The translations under genes were made by a program, and so were the position numbers. A DNA stretch of 64,000 nt, taken from NCBI RefSeq assembly GCF_014297465.1, contig NZ_JACORT010000003.1:372001-436000 (forward strand), written 5' to 3'. The notes below the pieces were generated by a model. That model saw nothing but the letters and a program-made list of their open reading frames with translations. It was not told where the DNA came from and did no database searches. How positions within the stretch are numbered: position 1 is the first letter of the stretch; each line of letters begins with the position of its first letter. Source of the DNA: Ramlibacter cellulosilyticus (GTDB taxonomy: Bacteria; Pseudomonadota; Gammaproteobacteria; Burkholderiales; Burkholderiaceae_C). Shown piece after piece: positions 46,707 through 55,157 of the stretch.

Positions 46707-48241
46707 TCATCTTCGACACGACCCTGCGGGACGGCGAGCAGTCGCCCGGGGCGTCCATGACCAAGGACGAGAAGCTGCGCATCGCGCGCCAGCTCGAGCG
46801 CCTGAAGGTCGACGTCATCGAGGCGGGCTTCGCCGCCAGCTCCAACGGCGACTTCGAGGCCGTGCAGGCGATCGCGGCCGCGATCAAGGACTCGACGATC
46901 TGCTCGCTGTCGCGCGCCAACGACCGCGACATCTCGCGGGCCGCCGAGGCCCTGAAGGGCGCGGCGCGCGCCCGCATCCACACCTTCATCGCGACCTCGC
47001 CGCTGCACATGGAGAAGAAGCTGCGGATGACGCCCGAGCAGGTGCTGGAGCAGGCGAAGCAGTCGGTGCGCTTCGCGCGCAACCTGTGCGCCGACATCGA
47101 GTTCTCGCCCGAGGACGGCTACCGCAGCGACGTCGACTTCCTCTGCCGCGTGCTGGAAACGGTGATCCGCGAGGGCGCGACGACGATCAACGTGCCCGAC
47201 ACGGTCGGCTACGCCATCCCGGAGCTGTACGGCAACTTCATCAAGACGCTGCGCGAGCGCATCCCCAACTCCGACAAGGCGGTCTGGTCGGTGCACTGCC
47301 ACAACGACCTGGGCATGGCGGTGGCGAACTCGCTCGCCGGCGTGAAGCTGGGCGGCGCCCGCCAGGTCGAGTGCACGATCAACGGCCTGGGCGAGCGCGC
47401 CGGCAACTGCTCGCTGGAAGAAGTGGTGATGGCGGTGAAGACCCGCAAGGACTACTTCGGCCTGGAAGTGGCCATCGACACGAGCCACATCGTGGCGGCG
47501 AGCCGCATGGTGAGCCAGACGACGGGCTTCGTCGTGCAGCCGAACAAGGCGGTCGTCGGCGCGAACGCCTTCGCGCACGCGAGCGGCATCCACCAGGACG
47601 GCGTGCTCAAGGCGCGCGACACCTACGAGATCATGCGCGCCGAGGACGTGGGCTGGTCCGCCAACAAGATCGTGCTGGGCAAGCTGTCGGGCCGCAACGC
47701 CTTCAAGCAGCGCCTGCAGGAGCTCGGCGTGGTGCTGGACAGCGAGAGCGAGATCAACGCGGCCTTCGCCAAGTTCAAGGAGCTGGCGGACCGCAAGAGC
47801 GAGATCTTCGACGAGGACATCCTGGCCCTGGTGAGCGACGAGGCGGTCACCAGCGAGCAGGAGGCTTACCGGCTTGTCTCCTTGCGGCAACACAGCGAGA
47901 CGGGCGAGCGCCCGCATGCCGAGGTGGTGTTCACGGCCGAAGGCCGGGAAATCCGGGGCGAGGCGGACGGCAACGGGCCCGTCGACGCGTCGCTCAAGGC
48001 GATCGAGAGCCAGGTGAAGAGCGGCGCCGAGATGGTGCTGTATTCGGTGAACGCCATCAGCGGCTCCACCGAGAGCCAGGGCGAGGTGACGGTGCGGCTG
48101 CAGAACTCCGGCCGCGTGGTCAACGGCGTGGGCGCCGACCCGGACATCGTGGTCGCGTCGGCCAAGGCGTACCTCAGCGCGTTGAACAAGCTGCACAGCA
48201 AGGTGGAGCGCGTCGCGGCGCAGGGAGGCGGCAACGTCTAG
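46691..48241 (+). CDS. leuA: 2-isopropylmalate synthase, bacterial (LeuA1) type
   Basis: This is the second enzyme for the same reaction, of the standard bacterial subtype. The 516-residue product has [33 protein letters not shown], the [12 protein letters not shown] motif and a C-terminal regulatory domain ending with [20 protein letters not shown]. Its start lies inside the end of the first leuA, so the pair is coupled and should be under the same attenuator. A homocitrate- or citramalate-type activity cannot be fully excluded. Confidence 0.9.
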   Translation: MADQLIIFDTTLRDGEQSPGASMTKDEKLRIARQLERLKVDVIEAGFAASSNGDFEAVQAIAAAIKDSTICSLSRANDRDISRAAEALKGAARARIHTFIATSPLHMEKKLRMTPEQVLEQAKQSVRFARNLCADIEFSPEDGYRSDVDFLCRVLETVIREGATTINVPDTVGYAIPELYGNFIKTLRERIPNSDKAVWSVHCHNDLGMAVANSLAGVKLGGARQVECTINGLGERAGNCSLEEVVMAVKTRKDYFGLEVAIDTSHIVAASRMVSQTTGFVVQPNKAVVGANAFAHASGIHQDGVLKARDTYEIMRAEDVGWSANKIVLGKLSGRNAFKQRLQELGVVLDSESEINAAFAKFKELADRKSEIFDEDILALVSDEAVTSEQEAYRLVSLRQHSETGERPHAEVVFTAEGREIRGEADGNGPVDASLKAIESQVKSGAEMVLYSVNAISGSTESQGEVTVRLQNSGRVVNGVGADPDIVVASAKAYLSALNKLHSKVERVAAQGGGNV

Positions 48242-48399
48242 GGTTTTTCCCTATATTGAAGCTCAGCCGTGAGCTTACGCTCCTAAGTACTTGATTTTTG
48301 TAAATATTGCCGCGTGAAGTACACGGCCGAAGTACACTTCGCGCCAGGGATGTCAGCAGTCTCCTACATCCCCGGACGTCGTTGCCAGGAGTACCGCAC

Positions 48400-49431
48400 T
48401 TGAACCGATTCGTACATACCATCGCCCTGAGTGTTCTGGCTCTGGCGCTGGCTCCCGCTCAGGCCGAAGCAGCTTCGCCCAAGCGGGTCGCCAAGAAGGA
48501 AAGCACGAGCATCGTCAAGAAGGCGCGGGTCACGCGGACCTATGCCGCGGCTCCGCGTCCGCGTTCGGTGGTGCGCCTGGCTCCCGCGAAGCCGTCTTTC
48601 GGGCAGCTGGCCGGCCTGCATTCCACGCAGGACGACCTGGAGCTGAAGTCCAGCGTGGCCCTGGTGATCGACCAGGACAAGAACGAGATCCTCCTGCGCA
48701 AGAACGATTCGGCCGTGCTGCCGATCGCGTCCATCACCAAGCTCATGACCGGCCTCGTGATCAGCGAAGCCAAGCTGCCGATGGACGAACAGATCACCAT
48801 CACCCAGGACGACGTCGACACCGAAAAGGGCAGCAGCTCGCGCCTGCGGGTCGGCACGACCCTGAGCCGCGGCGAACTCATGCACCTGGCCCTGATGTCC
48901 AGCGAGAACCGCGCCGCGCACGCGCTGGGCCGCACCTATCCGGGCGGACTGAACGCGTTTGTCGAGGCCATGAACCAGCGCGCGCAGCTGCTGGGCATGA
49001 ACGACACCAAGTACGTCGAACCGACGGGCCTGTCCAGCCGCAACCAGTCGAGCGCGCAGGACCTCGCGCGACTGGTAGTGGTCGCCGCCCAGGATTCAAT
49101 GCTCAGCGAGCTGTCCACCTCGACCGGCGCCGCCGTCGAAGTCGGCCGCCGCACGCTGCAGTTCGGCAATACGAACCGCCTGGTGAAGAACCCGAACTGG
49201 GAAATCGCCCTGCAGAAGACGGGCTACATCTCCGAGGCCGGCCAGTGCCTGGTGATGCAGGCGAAGGTCGCGGGCCGCAAGCTCGTGATGGTGTTCCTGG
49301 ATTCCGCCGGCAAGCTGAGCCGCATCGGCGACGCCGAACGCGTGCGCCGCTGGGTGGAGACACACTCGCCCACGGGCGTGCCGCTGCCGACGACGGGCGG
49401 GAACACGGTCATCCGGCAAGTCAGCGGTTGA
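48400..49431 (+). CDS. pbpG: D-alanyl-D-alanine endopeptidase (PBP7-like)
   Basis: This is a low-molecular-weight penicillin-binding protein that cuts peptidoglycan cross-links. The 343-residue product has a signal peptide (IALSVLALALAPAQAEA) and a basic linker. The active-site motifs are Ser-Ile-Thr-Lys (in PIASITKLM), SEN (in LMSSENRAAHAL) and KTG (in LQKTGYISEAG). The TTG start at 48400 is chosen because AGGAG lies nine bases upstream. The region before it (48242-48399) is AT-rich for this genome and carries two GAAGTACAC copies (48316 and 48329). Confidence 0.9.
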   Translation: MNRFVHTIALSVLALALAPAQAEAASPKRVAKKESTSIVKKARVTRTYAAAPRPRSVVRLAPAKPSFGQLAGLHSTQDDLELKSSVALVIDQDKNEILLRKNDSAVLPIASITKLMTGLVISEAKLPMDEQITITQDDVDTEKGSSSRLRVGTTLSRGELMHLALMSSENRAAHALGRTYPGGLNAFVEAMNQRAQLLGMNDTKYVEPTGLSSRNQSSAQDLARLVVVAAQDSMLSELSTSTGAAVEVGRRTLQFGNTNRLVKNPNWEIALQKTGYISEAGQCLVMQAKVAGRKLVMVFLDSAGKLSRIGDAERVRRWVETHSPTGVPLPTTGGNTVIRQVSG

Positions 49432-49457
49432 TCGTTCCGGCATCCCCGCCACCCCTT

Positions 49458-49560
49458 CGTCATCCCCGCGAAGGCGGGGAACCAGAGCTCCCATGAGAAA
49501 GCCCCGCGCTGCGGGGCTTTTTTCCGAACGCCGTGGGTCCCCGCCTCCGCGGGGATGACG
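49458..49560. repeat. GTCATCCCCGCG palindromic repeat
   Basis: The arms CGTCATCCCCGCG (49458-49470) and CGCGGGGATGACG (49548-49560) are perfect inverses, and CGGGGA/TCCCCG lies just inside them. The centre contains a separate terminator hairpin. It separates the convergent pbpG and IclR genes. Partial copies are near 33458 and 30584. Confidence 0.85.
49498..49523. terminator. Bidirectional terminator between pbpG and the IclR gene
   Basis: AAAGCCCCGCGCTGCGGGGC followed by six T works on the plus strand. On the minus strand the same stem is followed by a short TTT. It lies in the middle of the palindromic repeat and can end both convergent transcripts. Confidence 0.8.
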
Positions 49561-49565
49561 GGAGG

Positions 49566-50363
49566 CTATGCCGCGAGCCGCTGCGTCGGCGGCTTGTACC
49601 CCAGCGCCGCCGAGATCTCTTCCGCGGTCGCCTGCAGCTTCTGCAGCCAGTTCTCGTCCAGCCGGTCCGCCGGCGCGGAGATCGACAGGCCCGCCACCAG
49701 CTTCGCCTGGTCGTCGTAGATGCCCGCGGCCATGCAGCGCACGCCCAGCTCCAGTTCCTCGTTGTCGCGCGCGATGCCGTACTGGCGCGCCTTCGCGAGT
49801 TCGCGCTCCAGGATGGGCAGCTGCGTGATGCTGTTCCTGGTGTGCCCGGCGAGGCCCGTGCGCGTGGCATAGGCGCGCACGCGCTGCGGATCGTCCGCGG
49901 CGAGGAACAGCTTGCCCGTGGACGTGAGGTGCAGCGGCGCGCGCCCGCCGATCGCGCGCACCACCTGCATGCCGGAGCGCTCGCTGTACGCGCGCTCCAC
50001 GTAGACGATCTCGTCGCCCTGGCGCACGCTCAGGTTCACCGGCTGCTGGATCTGCTTGTGCAGCTCGCGCATCGGCGACAGCGCGGCGTCGCGCACGTTC
50101 AGGCGCGCCTTCACCAGGTTGCCCAGCTCCAGCAGGCGCATGCCGAGGCGGTAGCTGCCCGCCTCCGGGCGGTCCACGAAGCGGCCGGTCGCGAGGTCGT
50201 TCAGGATGCGGTGCGTCGTCGACGGGTGCAGGCCCGTCTTCTCGCTGATCTCCTTGAGCGAGATCGCCTCCTCGCGCGAGGCCAGCACGTCGATCAGCGC
50301 GAACATGCGCTCGATCACCTGGATGGTCGGGGTGGCCGGGGCCTGGGAGTCTTTTTGTCGCAT
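49566..50363 (-). CDS. IclR family transcriptional regulator
   Basis: The 265-residue protein has an N-terminal winged helix (ISLKEISEKTGLHPSTTHRI) and the IclR effector domain (APLHLTSTGKLFLAADD, GIARDNEELELGVRCMAAGI). The start at MRQKDSQ has GAGGA upstream; a further in-frame ATG seven codons earlier is possible. No catabolic genes are next to it, so its target is unknown. Confidence 0.88.
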   Translation of the reverse strand: MRQKDSQAPATPTIQVIERMFALIDVLASREEAISLKEISEKTGLHPSTTHRILNDLATGRFVDRPEAGSYRLGMRLLELGNLVKARLNVRDAALSPMRELHKQIQQPVNLSVRQGDEIVYVERAYSERSGMQVVRAIGGRAPLHLTSTGKLFLAADDPQRVRAYATRTGLAGHTRNSITQLPILERELAKARQYGIARDNEELELGVRCMAAGIYDDQAKLVAGLSISAPADRLDENWLQKLQATAEEISAALGYKPPTQRLAA

Positions 50364-50408
50364 GGGCGGATCCTCGCCCAGCATTTTACGAGATGAAATC
50401 GATCGGGG

Positions 50409-51155
50409 TCACGCGTCCGGGTCGCCGGGGCGCCACTCGCCGTCCAGCAGCACCTCGTGCGGCTGGAAGCGCGCCTTGTAGTTCATCTTGGGGCTTTCGC
50501 CGATCCAGTAGCCCAGGTAGACGTGCGGCAGCTTGAGGCGGCGCGCCTGGTCGATCTGCCAGAGCACGCTCCAGGTGCCGTAGCTCGCGTCCGGATCCGG
50601 TTCGTAGAAGGTGTAGACCGCGGAGATGCCGTCGTTCAGCACGTCGAGGATCGAGACCATGCGCAAGGCCCCTTGCGTGCCGTCCGCGTGCGTCTCGCGG
50701 AACTCCACCAGCCGCGAGTTGACCCGGCTTTGCAGCAGGAACTGGGTGTACTGGTCGATGCTGTCGTGGTCCATGCCGCCGCCCGCGTGGCGGCCGGTCT
50801 GGTAGCGCAGGTACAGGTGGTAGTGCTCGGGGACGAAGCAGAGCTTGAGCACCCGCGCCGTGAGGTTGGCATGCTGCTTCCACGCGCGGCGCTGGCTGCG
50901 GTTCGGCCGGAAGCCGTCCACCAGCACGCGCAGCGGCACGCAGGCGCGGCAGCCGTCGCAGTAGGGGCGGTACGTGAACATGCCGCTGCGCCGGAAGCCG
51001 CTGGTGACCAGGTCCGAGTACGCGTCGTTGTGGATCAGGTGGCTGGGCGTCGCCACCTGCGAGCGGGCCTGCTTGCCCGGCAGGTAGCTGCAAGGATAGG
51101 GCGCCGTCGCATAGAACTGCAGCGTCTGGAGCGGAAGATCCTTGAGGTGCGTCAC
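50409..51155 (-). CDS. bpt: Aspartate/glutamate leucyltransferase (Bpt)
   Basis: Bpt adds leucine from Leu-tRNA to proteins with N-terminal Asp or Glu, marking them for ClpS/ClpAP. The 248-residue product has the N-terminal [15 protein letters not shown], the Cys-rich [16 protein letters not shown] and the C-terminal [20 protein letters not shown] that define the ATE/Bpt family. The GTG start at 51155 overlaps the aat stop. The pair forms an N-degron operon. Confidence 0.93.
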   Translation of the reverse strand: MTHLKDLPLQTLQFYATAPYPCSYLPGKQARSQVATPSHLIHNDAYSDLVTSGFRRSGMFTYRPYCDGCRACVPLRVLVDGFRPNRSQRRAWKQHANLTARVLKLCFVPEHYHLYLRYQTGRHAGGGMDHDSIDQYTQFLLQSRVNSRLVEFRETHADGTQGALRMVSILDVLNDGISAVYTFYEPDPDASYGTWSVLWQIDQARRLKLPHVYLGYWIGESPKMNYKARFQPHEVLLDGEWRPGDPDA

Positions 51156-51898
51156 GCTTCGGAAGTGTGCGGCAGGAGTGCGTCCCAGTATACGGGTTCG
51201 AATTGCCACGGTGCAGGGGCGCGCACCGCCTGCCCCTTCACATGTTGGACAAATTCCTCTCGCGGGATCTCGCGCGCGCCGAGCGAGGCGAGGTGGCGGG
51301 TGTTCTGCTGGCAGTCGATGGCGGTCACGCCCGCCTGCCGGCACCACGCGACCAACGCGGCCAGCGCAATCTTGGACGCGTCGGGCACGCGCGTGAACAT
51401 CGACTCGCCGAACACCGCGCGGCCGATCACCACGCAGTACAGGCCACCCGCGAGGCGGCCGTCGATCCAGGTCTCCACGCTGTGCGCGAAGCCTGCGCGG
51501 TGGAAGGACTGGTAGGCGGCGACCATCGCCGGCACGATCCAGGTGCCGGACTGTCCCGGGCGCTGGCTGGTGGCGCAGGCGCGGATCACCGCGTCGAAGT
51601 CGCTGTCGAAGCGGATCTCGCAGCGCGGGTCCGCGGCGAACTTCGCGACCGTCTTGCGCAGCGAGCGGTGCAGCCTGAACTCGCCGGTGAACAGCACCAT
51701 GCGCGGGTCGGTGCTCCACCACAGGATCGGCTGGCCTTCGCTGAACCACGGGAAGATGCCGCTGGCATAGGCGCGCTGCAGGCTGTCCACGTCGAGCGCG
51801 CCGCCGGCGGCCAGCAGGCCGGGAGCCGGCTGCCGCTCGTCCCAGGCCTGCGCGGGATCGGGGAAGGGGTCGCCGGGTTGGAGCCAGGGCAGGTGCAT
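51152..51898 (-). CDS. aat: Leucyl/phenylalanyl-tRNA-protein transferase
   Basis: Aat adds Leu or Phe to proteins with N-terminal Lys or Arg, the other branch of the bacterial N-degron pathway. The 248-residue product starts [19 protein letters not shown] and has [20 protein letters not shown], the conserved [20 protein letters not shown] and [20 protein letters not shown]. Length is normal. It is coupled to bpt. Confidence 0.95.
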   Translation of the reverse strand: MHLPWLQPGDPFPDPAQAWDERQPAPGLLAAGGALDVDSLQRAYASGIFPWFSEGQPILWWSTDPRMVLFTGEFRLHRSLRKTVAKFAADPRCEIRFDSDFDAVIRACATSQRPGQSGTWIVPAMVAAYQSFHRAGFAHSVETWIDGRLAGGLYCVVIGRAVFGESMFTRVPDASKIALAALVAWCRQAGVTAIDCQQNTRHLASLGAREIPREEFVQHVKGQAVRAPAPWQFEPVYWDALLPHTSEA

Positions 51899-52039
51899 CG
51901 CCTGTCATTGTGCCGCCGCCTTCGCGTGCGCGCGGATGCTGTCCTCCCGCGGCGACGGCCTCGCGTCGCTGCGCGCCTACAGGCCCGCGCCGCCACGCGG
52001 CCTAGCGTGGACTGTTTCCAATCGAGGGAAGGACGTGCC

Positions 52040-52372
52040 ATGGCCGGCAGCAAGGCGGCCCGGGCCCCGCGCGACCAGCGGGGCGCGGTCCGGTTCGACA
52101 CCCACATGCCCGTGCACACCGCGCAGGGCGCGGGCAGGACGCACAACATCAGCGCGCAAGGCGTGTACTTCGAGACCGACGCCGAGCCGCGGGCGGGCGC
52201 GCTCGTGAACTTCCAGCTGGAGTACACGCTGCAGGGCCGGCGGCACCGGCTGCTCTGCGAAGGCAAGGTCGTGCGCGTGGAGCGCCAGGGCGAACGCATC
52301 GGCGTCGCGGCGCGGCTGGTGACGCCCTTCTTCGAGGGCGAGGAAATCGCGGCGCCGCCGACGCTGCGCTAG
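52040..52372 (+). CDS. PilZ domain protein
   Basis: The 110-residue protein is a stand-alone PilZ domain, a c-di-GMP receptor. The binding motifs are visible as RGAVR (R-x-x-x-R) near residue 14 and NISAQG (D/N-x-S-x-x-G) near residue 37. It starts after GGAAGGACG. It converges with a second PilZ gene and overlaps it by four bases. Confidence 0.8.
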   Translation: MAGSKAARAPRDQRGAVRFDTHMPVHTAQGAGRTHNISAQGVYFETDAEPRAGALVNFQLEYTLQGRRHRLLCEGKVVRVERQGERIGVAARLVTPFFEGEEIAAPPTLR

Positions 52373-52743
52373 TCGACGCTGCGCAGGTGCGAGCGGGGCG
52401 CGGCCTCGTCTTCGCCGAGCGCGGCCGCAGGGATCTCCGCAGTCGGCAGCAGCCGCGCGCCGACCGTGAAGCCGGCGGCGTCGGGCACGCTGCGCACCAC
52501 TTCGGCTTCGCAGCGCAGCGGGTACTGGTGGCCGTCCAGCAGGTACTCGATCACGACCTCGATGCGCGCGCCGGGCTCGTACGCGTGTTCCGCGTGGAAG
52601 GAGAGGCCGGTGGTGCTGAGGTCCTGCGTCGTGCCTTCCTGGCCGTCGATGCTGACCGGCATGGCCGCATGGAAGCGCTCCGCCTGGCGGCGTTCGTCGC
52701 GCGTGCGCAGGGGGACCGGGATCGTGAGGCCTGGTTGGGCCAT
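52369..52743 (-). CDS. PilZ domain protein
   Basis: The 124-residue protein is a second stand-alone PilZ domain with RRQAER near residue 18 and DLSTTG near residue 42, so it should bind c-di-GMP. It is similar to the gene it faces, including the strand pattern around VVIEYLLDGHQYPLRCEAEV. Tail-to-tail overlap with that gene suggests an inverted duplication. Confidence 0.8.
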   Translation of the reverse strand: MAQPGLTIPVPLRTRDERRQAERFHAAMPVSIDGQEGTTQDLSTTGLSFHAEHAYEPGARIEVVIEYLLDGHQYPLRCEAEVVRSVPDAAGFTVGARLLPTAEIPAAALGEDEAAPRSHLRSVD

Positions 52744-52937
52744 GGGGCTTCTCCGTGGTTGCCGGGACCTTATCGCTGAGGCGCGGCTCCCGTGTAGGCG
52801 TGCCTCCCACGCGCGTGTCGGACGGCGGCTTCGTGCAAGCCCGGCAGAGCCGCGACTACGCAGCGCGAAGGCGTTTTCCCACACGGCGCGCGCCGCGGCG
52901 CTCCGAGCATGGCCGCTCACAGTGCGAAGGAACCGAC

Positions 52938-53108
52938 ATGGCGAACGATTCCCGAGATGCGCGCACCGAGAGCAACCCGGTCGTCCTGGCCTGGGGCCTG
53001 CCGGCCGAAGCGGAAGGCTTCTTCGGCGATGCCACCCTGTGGCTCACCGGCGGCGTGGTGTCGCTGGTGGCCTGGACCCTCGTCGCACTGGTGCTGACGT
53101 CCGCCTGA
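52938..53108 (+). CDS. Small single-pass membrane protein
   Basis: A 56-codon ORF with GAAGGAACCG ahead of its ATG encodes a protein with a polar N-terminus and one C-terminal hydrophobic helix (LTGGVVSLVAWTLVALVL). No family is recognised. Composition and ribosome site support it as real, but no homologue can be named. Confidence 0.45.
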   Translation: MANDSRDARTESNPVVLAWGLPAEAEGFFGDATLWLTGGVVSLVAWTLVALVLTSA

Positions 53109-53202
53109 CGCGCCTGGGGGCGGCAGGATTCACGCACTTCGGGTGCCCTTGTAAAAAAGGGTAGGCCGCCCGGCGACCGTGTGCGAAACTGGCGTCCCGA
53201 CC

Positions 53203-53403
53203 ATGATGCGCGCCTCCCGTCCTCCCGAGAAGACCCCCAGCCTGATGCCCGAAGGCAGGCGCTGGGGCTTCGGCGCGCACAGCGTGGTGCCTTACCTGGG
53301 GATGGCCCTGCACAGCCGTCCGGGCGACGAACTCGCCTCCATCCGCAACCCCGTGTTCGCACGCATGGACCGCGCGCTGCGCGGGCTGCAGGAACGCCAG
53401 TAA
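53203..53403 (+). CDS. Small hypothetical protein
   Basis: A 66-codon ORF encodes a basic protein (RRWGFGAHSVVPYLGMALHS, then ARMDRALRGLQERQ). No family is recognised and no strong ribosome site is seen. It could be spurious in this high-GC sequence. The following stretch 53404-53581 shows no gene. Confidence 0.3.
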   Translation: MMRASRPPEKTPSLMPEGRRWGFGAHSVVPYLGMALHSRPGDELASIRNPVFARMDRALRGLQERQ

Positions 53404-53581
53404 GGCAATAGCGCCTTCCTGCCGGCCTTAGGGAAAATTCTGTAAGCCAGCCGCTGCTGCACGACCGTGTGCCCGCAGCGCGCCGCTCTTCAGGCGAAGG
53501 GCGCCGTCGCGCGCGTTACGAATCGATGCCGCTGCAAAATCCGGCCACGGATGTGCGGGCTCGTGGCGTCCTGCAGCCGCG

Positions 53582-53610
53582 TTGGTGCGCGGCAACCCCA
53601 GTGCTAGAGT
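53582..53610 (+). promoter_or_regulatory. Probable sigma-70-type promoter of the enhancer-binding protein
   Basis: TTGGTG (53582-53587) and TAGAGT (53605-53610) are separated by 17 bases and lie 30 bases before the start codon. This suggests housekeeping expression of the activator, with the downstream cluster under sigma-54. Confidence 0.45.
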
Positions 53611-53639
53611 GATTTGCAAAGCGCGGGGGAGGACACGCC

Positions 53640-54707
53640 ATGCTTACGGCCACAGGGCGGCAGGGGCACGCCCAGCACTCCGCGGCTCCCGCACGGGAGC
53701 CGGAGAGCGAGCCCGACTGGGCTGCGCTCAACCTGATCGGGGCCTCTGCGTCGTTCCGGCGCGTGCTTGCGTCCCTGTGCCAATGGTCGCGCGTGGACGC
53801 GACGGTGCTGATCGGCGGCGAAACGGGCACGGGCAAGGAACTCGCCGCCCGCGCCATCCACTACCTCGGCGCGCGGCAGGACGGGCCCTTCGTGCCGGTC
53901 AACTGCGGCGCGATCACCGACAGCCTGCTCGAGGCGGAGCTGTTCGGCCACGTCCGCGGCGCGTTCACCGACGCCAAGCAGGACGCCCGCGGCATGATCG
54001 CGCTGGCGCAAGGCGGCACGCTGTTCCTCGACGAGGTGGACTCACTCAGCCCGCGCGCGCAGGCCGCGATCCTGCGCTTCGTCCAGGACCACAGCTACCG
54101 GCCCGTCGGCGGCGCGCGCTTCCAGTGCGGCGACGTGCGCGTCATTGCCGCGAGCAACGCCGACCTGGAAGCACTGGCCGCCGAAGGCCGCTTCCGCCGC
54201 GACCTCCTCTACCGCCTCAACCTGCTCACCGTGACGCTGCCGCCCTTGCGCGAGCGTGAAGGCGACGCGGTGCTGCTCGCGCGCGTCTTCACGGAACGCC
54301 TGTGCCGCCAGTACGGCGTGCCGCGCACGCTCGACGACGCCAGCCTTGCCGCGCTGCGGGCGGGGCAGCCCTGGCCCGGCAACGTGCGCGAGCTGGAGCA
54401 TCGCGTGCACCGCGCCTTCCTCACCGCCCAGGGCCAGTCGATCACGCTGGGCCTTCCCCTTCCCGCCGGCTTCGCGCCGCTGCCCCGCGCCGGGACGACT
54501 GCGCCGTCGCCGATCGCCTTCGCGCGCGCCAAGGCGCAGGTGATCGCGGAATTCGAGCGCCGCTACGTGCTCGACCTCCTCGCCGAAGCGAAGGGCAACC
54601 TGAGCCTCGCCGCGCGCCTGGCCGGCAAGGAACGCAGCCGCTTCGGCAAGCTCGTGCGCAAGTACGGGCTGCAGCGCGACGCCGACGCGCGCCCGCCGCG
54701 GGACTGA
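53640..54707 (+). CDS. Sigma-54-dependent enhancer-binding protein without a sensory domain
   Basis: The 355-residue protein is an AAA+ activator of sigma-54 RNA polymerase. Only about 35 residues precede the AAA+ domain, so there is no receiver, GAF or PAS module. Walker A is GETGTGKE (60-67), Walker B is GTLFLDEVD (126-134), and the arginine-finger region is RFRRDLLYRLN. The sigma-54 contact loop reads GAFTDA (107-112) instead of GAFTGA. The C-terminus is a Fis-type helix-turn-helix (GNLSLAARLAGKERSRFGKL). A -24/-12 promoter lies about 150 bases downstream, before the injection-system genes, so it is the likely cluster activator. Confidence 0.9.
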   Translation: MLTATGRQGHAQHSAAPAREPESEPDWAALNLIGASASFRRVLASLCQWSRVDATVLIGGETGTGKELAARAIHYLGARQDGPFVPVNCGAITDSLLEAELFGHVRGAFTDAKQDARGMIALAQGGTLFLDEVDSLSPRAQAAILRFVQDHSYRPVGGARFQCGDVRVIAASNADLEALAAEGRFRRDLLYRLNLLTVTLPPLREREGDAVLLARVFTERLCRQYGVPRTLDDASLAALRAGQPWPGNVRELEHRVHRAFLTAQGQSITLGLPLPAGFAPLPRAGTTAPSPIAFARAKAQVIAEFERRYVLDLLAEAKGNLSLAARLAGKERSRFGKLVRKYGLQRDADARPPRD

Positions 54708-54727
54708 CGCAGCCCTCCCTTTCGTCG

Positions 54728-54744
54728 CACGGCCACCGGCCGTG
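54728..54744. promoter_or_regulatory. Candidate upstream activator site
   Basis: CACGGCC-ACC-GGCCGTG is a perfect inverted repeat with 7-base arms, about 110 bases before the -24 element. Distance and symmetry fit a binding site for a Fis-type dimer. It could instead be a hairpin at the end of the activator gene, though no T run follows. Confidence 0.4.
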
Positions 54745-54854
54745 GCTCCGTGCGTGCCGGCGAGGGCGCCGTCGCCCCAGGCGCGACGCAGGCGCCGCAG
54801 GGCCCACCGGCCCCACCCCGCACGCAAGTGCTTGATTCCGCAGCACTCCACCCC

Positions 54855-54870
54855 TGGTTCGCGTCTTGCA
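54855..54870 (+). promoter_or_regulatory. Sigma-54 (-24/-12) promoter of the injection-system cluster
   Basis: TGGTTCGCGTCTTGCA matches the consensus TGGCACGNNNNTTGCW at the invariant GG (54856-54857) and GC (54868-54869), with the exact 10-base gap between them. Transcription should start near 54881, ahead of the first gene. The activator gene immediately upstream supports the call. Confidence 0.75.
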
Positions 54871-54907
54871 GGAACACGACGCACAGGCACAGCTGACAGC
54901 GAATCCG

Positions 54908-55156
54908 ATGAGCCCGGCGCGACCCACCCCTGGCGAGGTTGCCGACGGCATCGAGAGCTACCTCGCGCAGCACCCGCGCGCCGCCGACACGGCCGCGGGC
55001 ATCCAGCGATGGTGGCTCGCGCCGCGGTTCGGCGAAGTGCCCGTGGACCTGGTGCAAGAGGCGTTGCACGAACTCGAAAGGCGCGGCGTGGTGAGCAGGC
55101 ACGAGCTGGCAGGGCAGGTGGTGTACCGGCGCTTCCGCAAGGGGCGGGGCGGCTGA
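54908..55156 (+). CDS. Small predicted winged-helix protein, first gene of the injection cluster
   Basis: The 82-residue protein is helical with a winged-helix-like pattern: TPGEVADGIESYLAQHP, ADTAAGIQRWWLAPRFGEVP, then DLVQEALHELERRGVVSRHE and a beta hairpin. An in-frame ATG at 54866 overlaps the sigma-54 promoter and would lie before the transcript start, so 54908 is used. It is one base from the DUF4255 gene. The function is unknown; a regulatory or assembly role is inferred from position only. Confidence 0.6.
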   Translation: MSPARPTPGEVADGIESYLAQHPRAADTAAGIQRWWLAPRFGEVPVDLVQEALHELERRGVVSRHELAGQVVYRRFRKGRGG

Positions 55157-55157
55157 C

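Noticed and set aside
54866-54907. Earlier ATG for the first injection-cluster gene
   Set aside because: It lies within the -12 element of the sigma-54 promoter, ahead of the expected transcript start.
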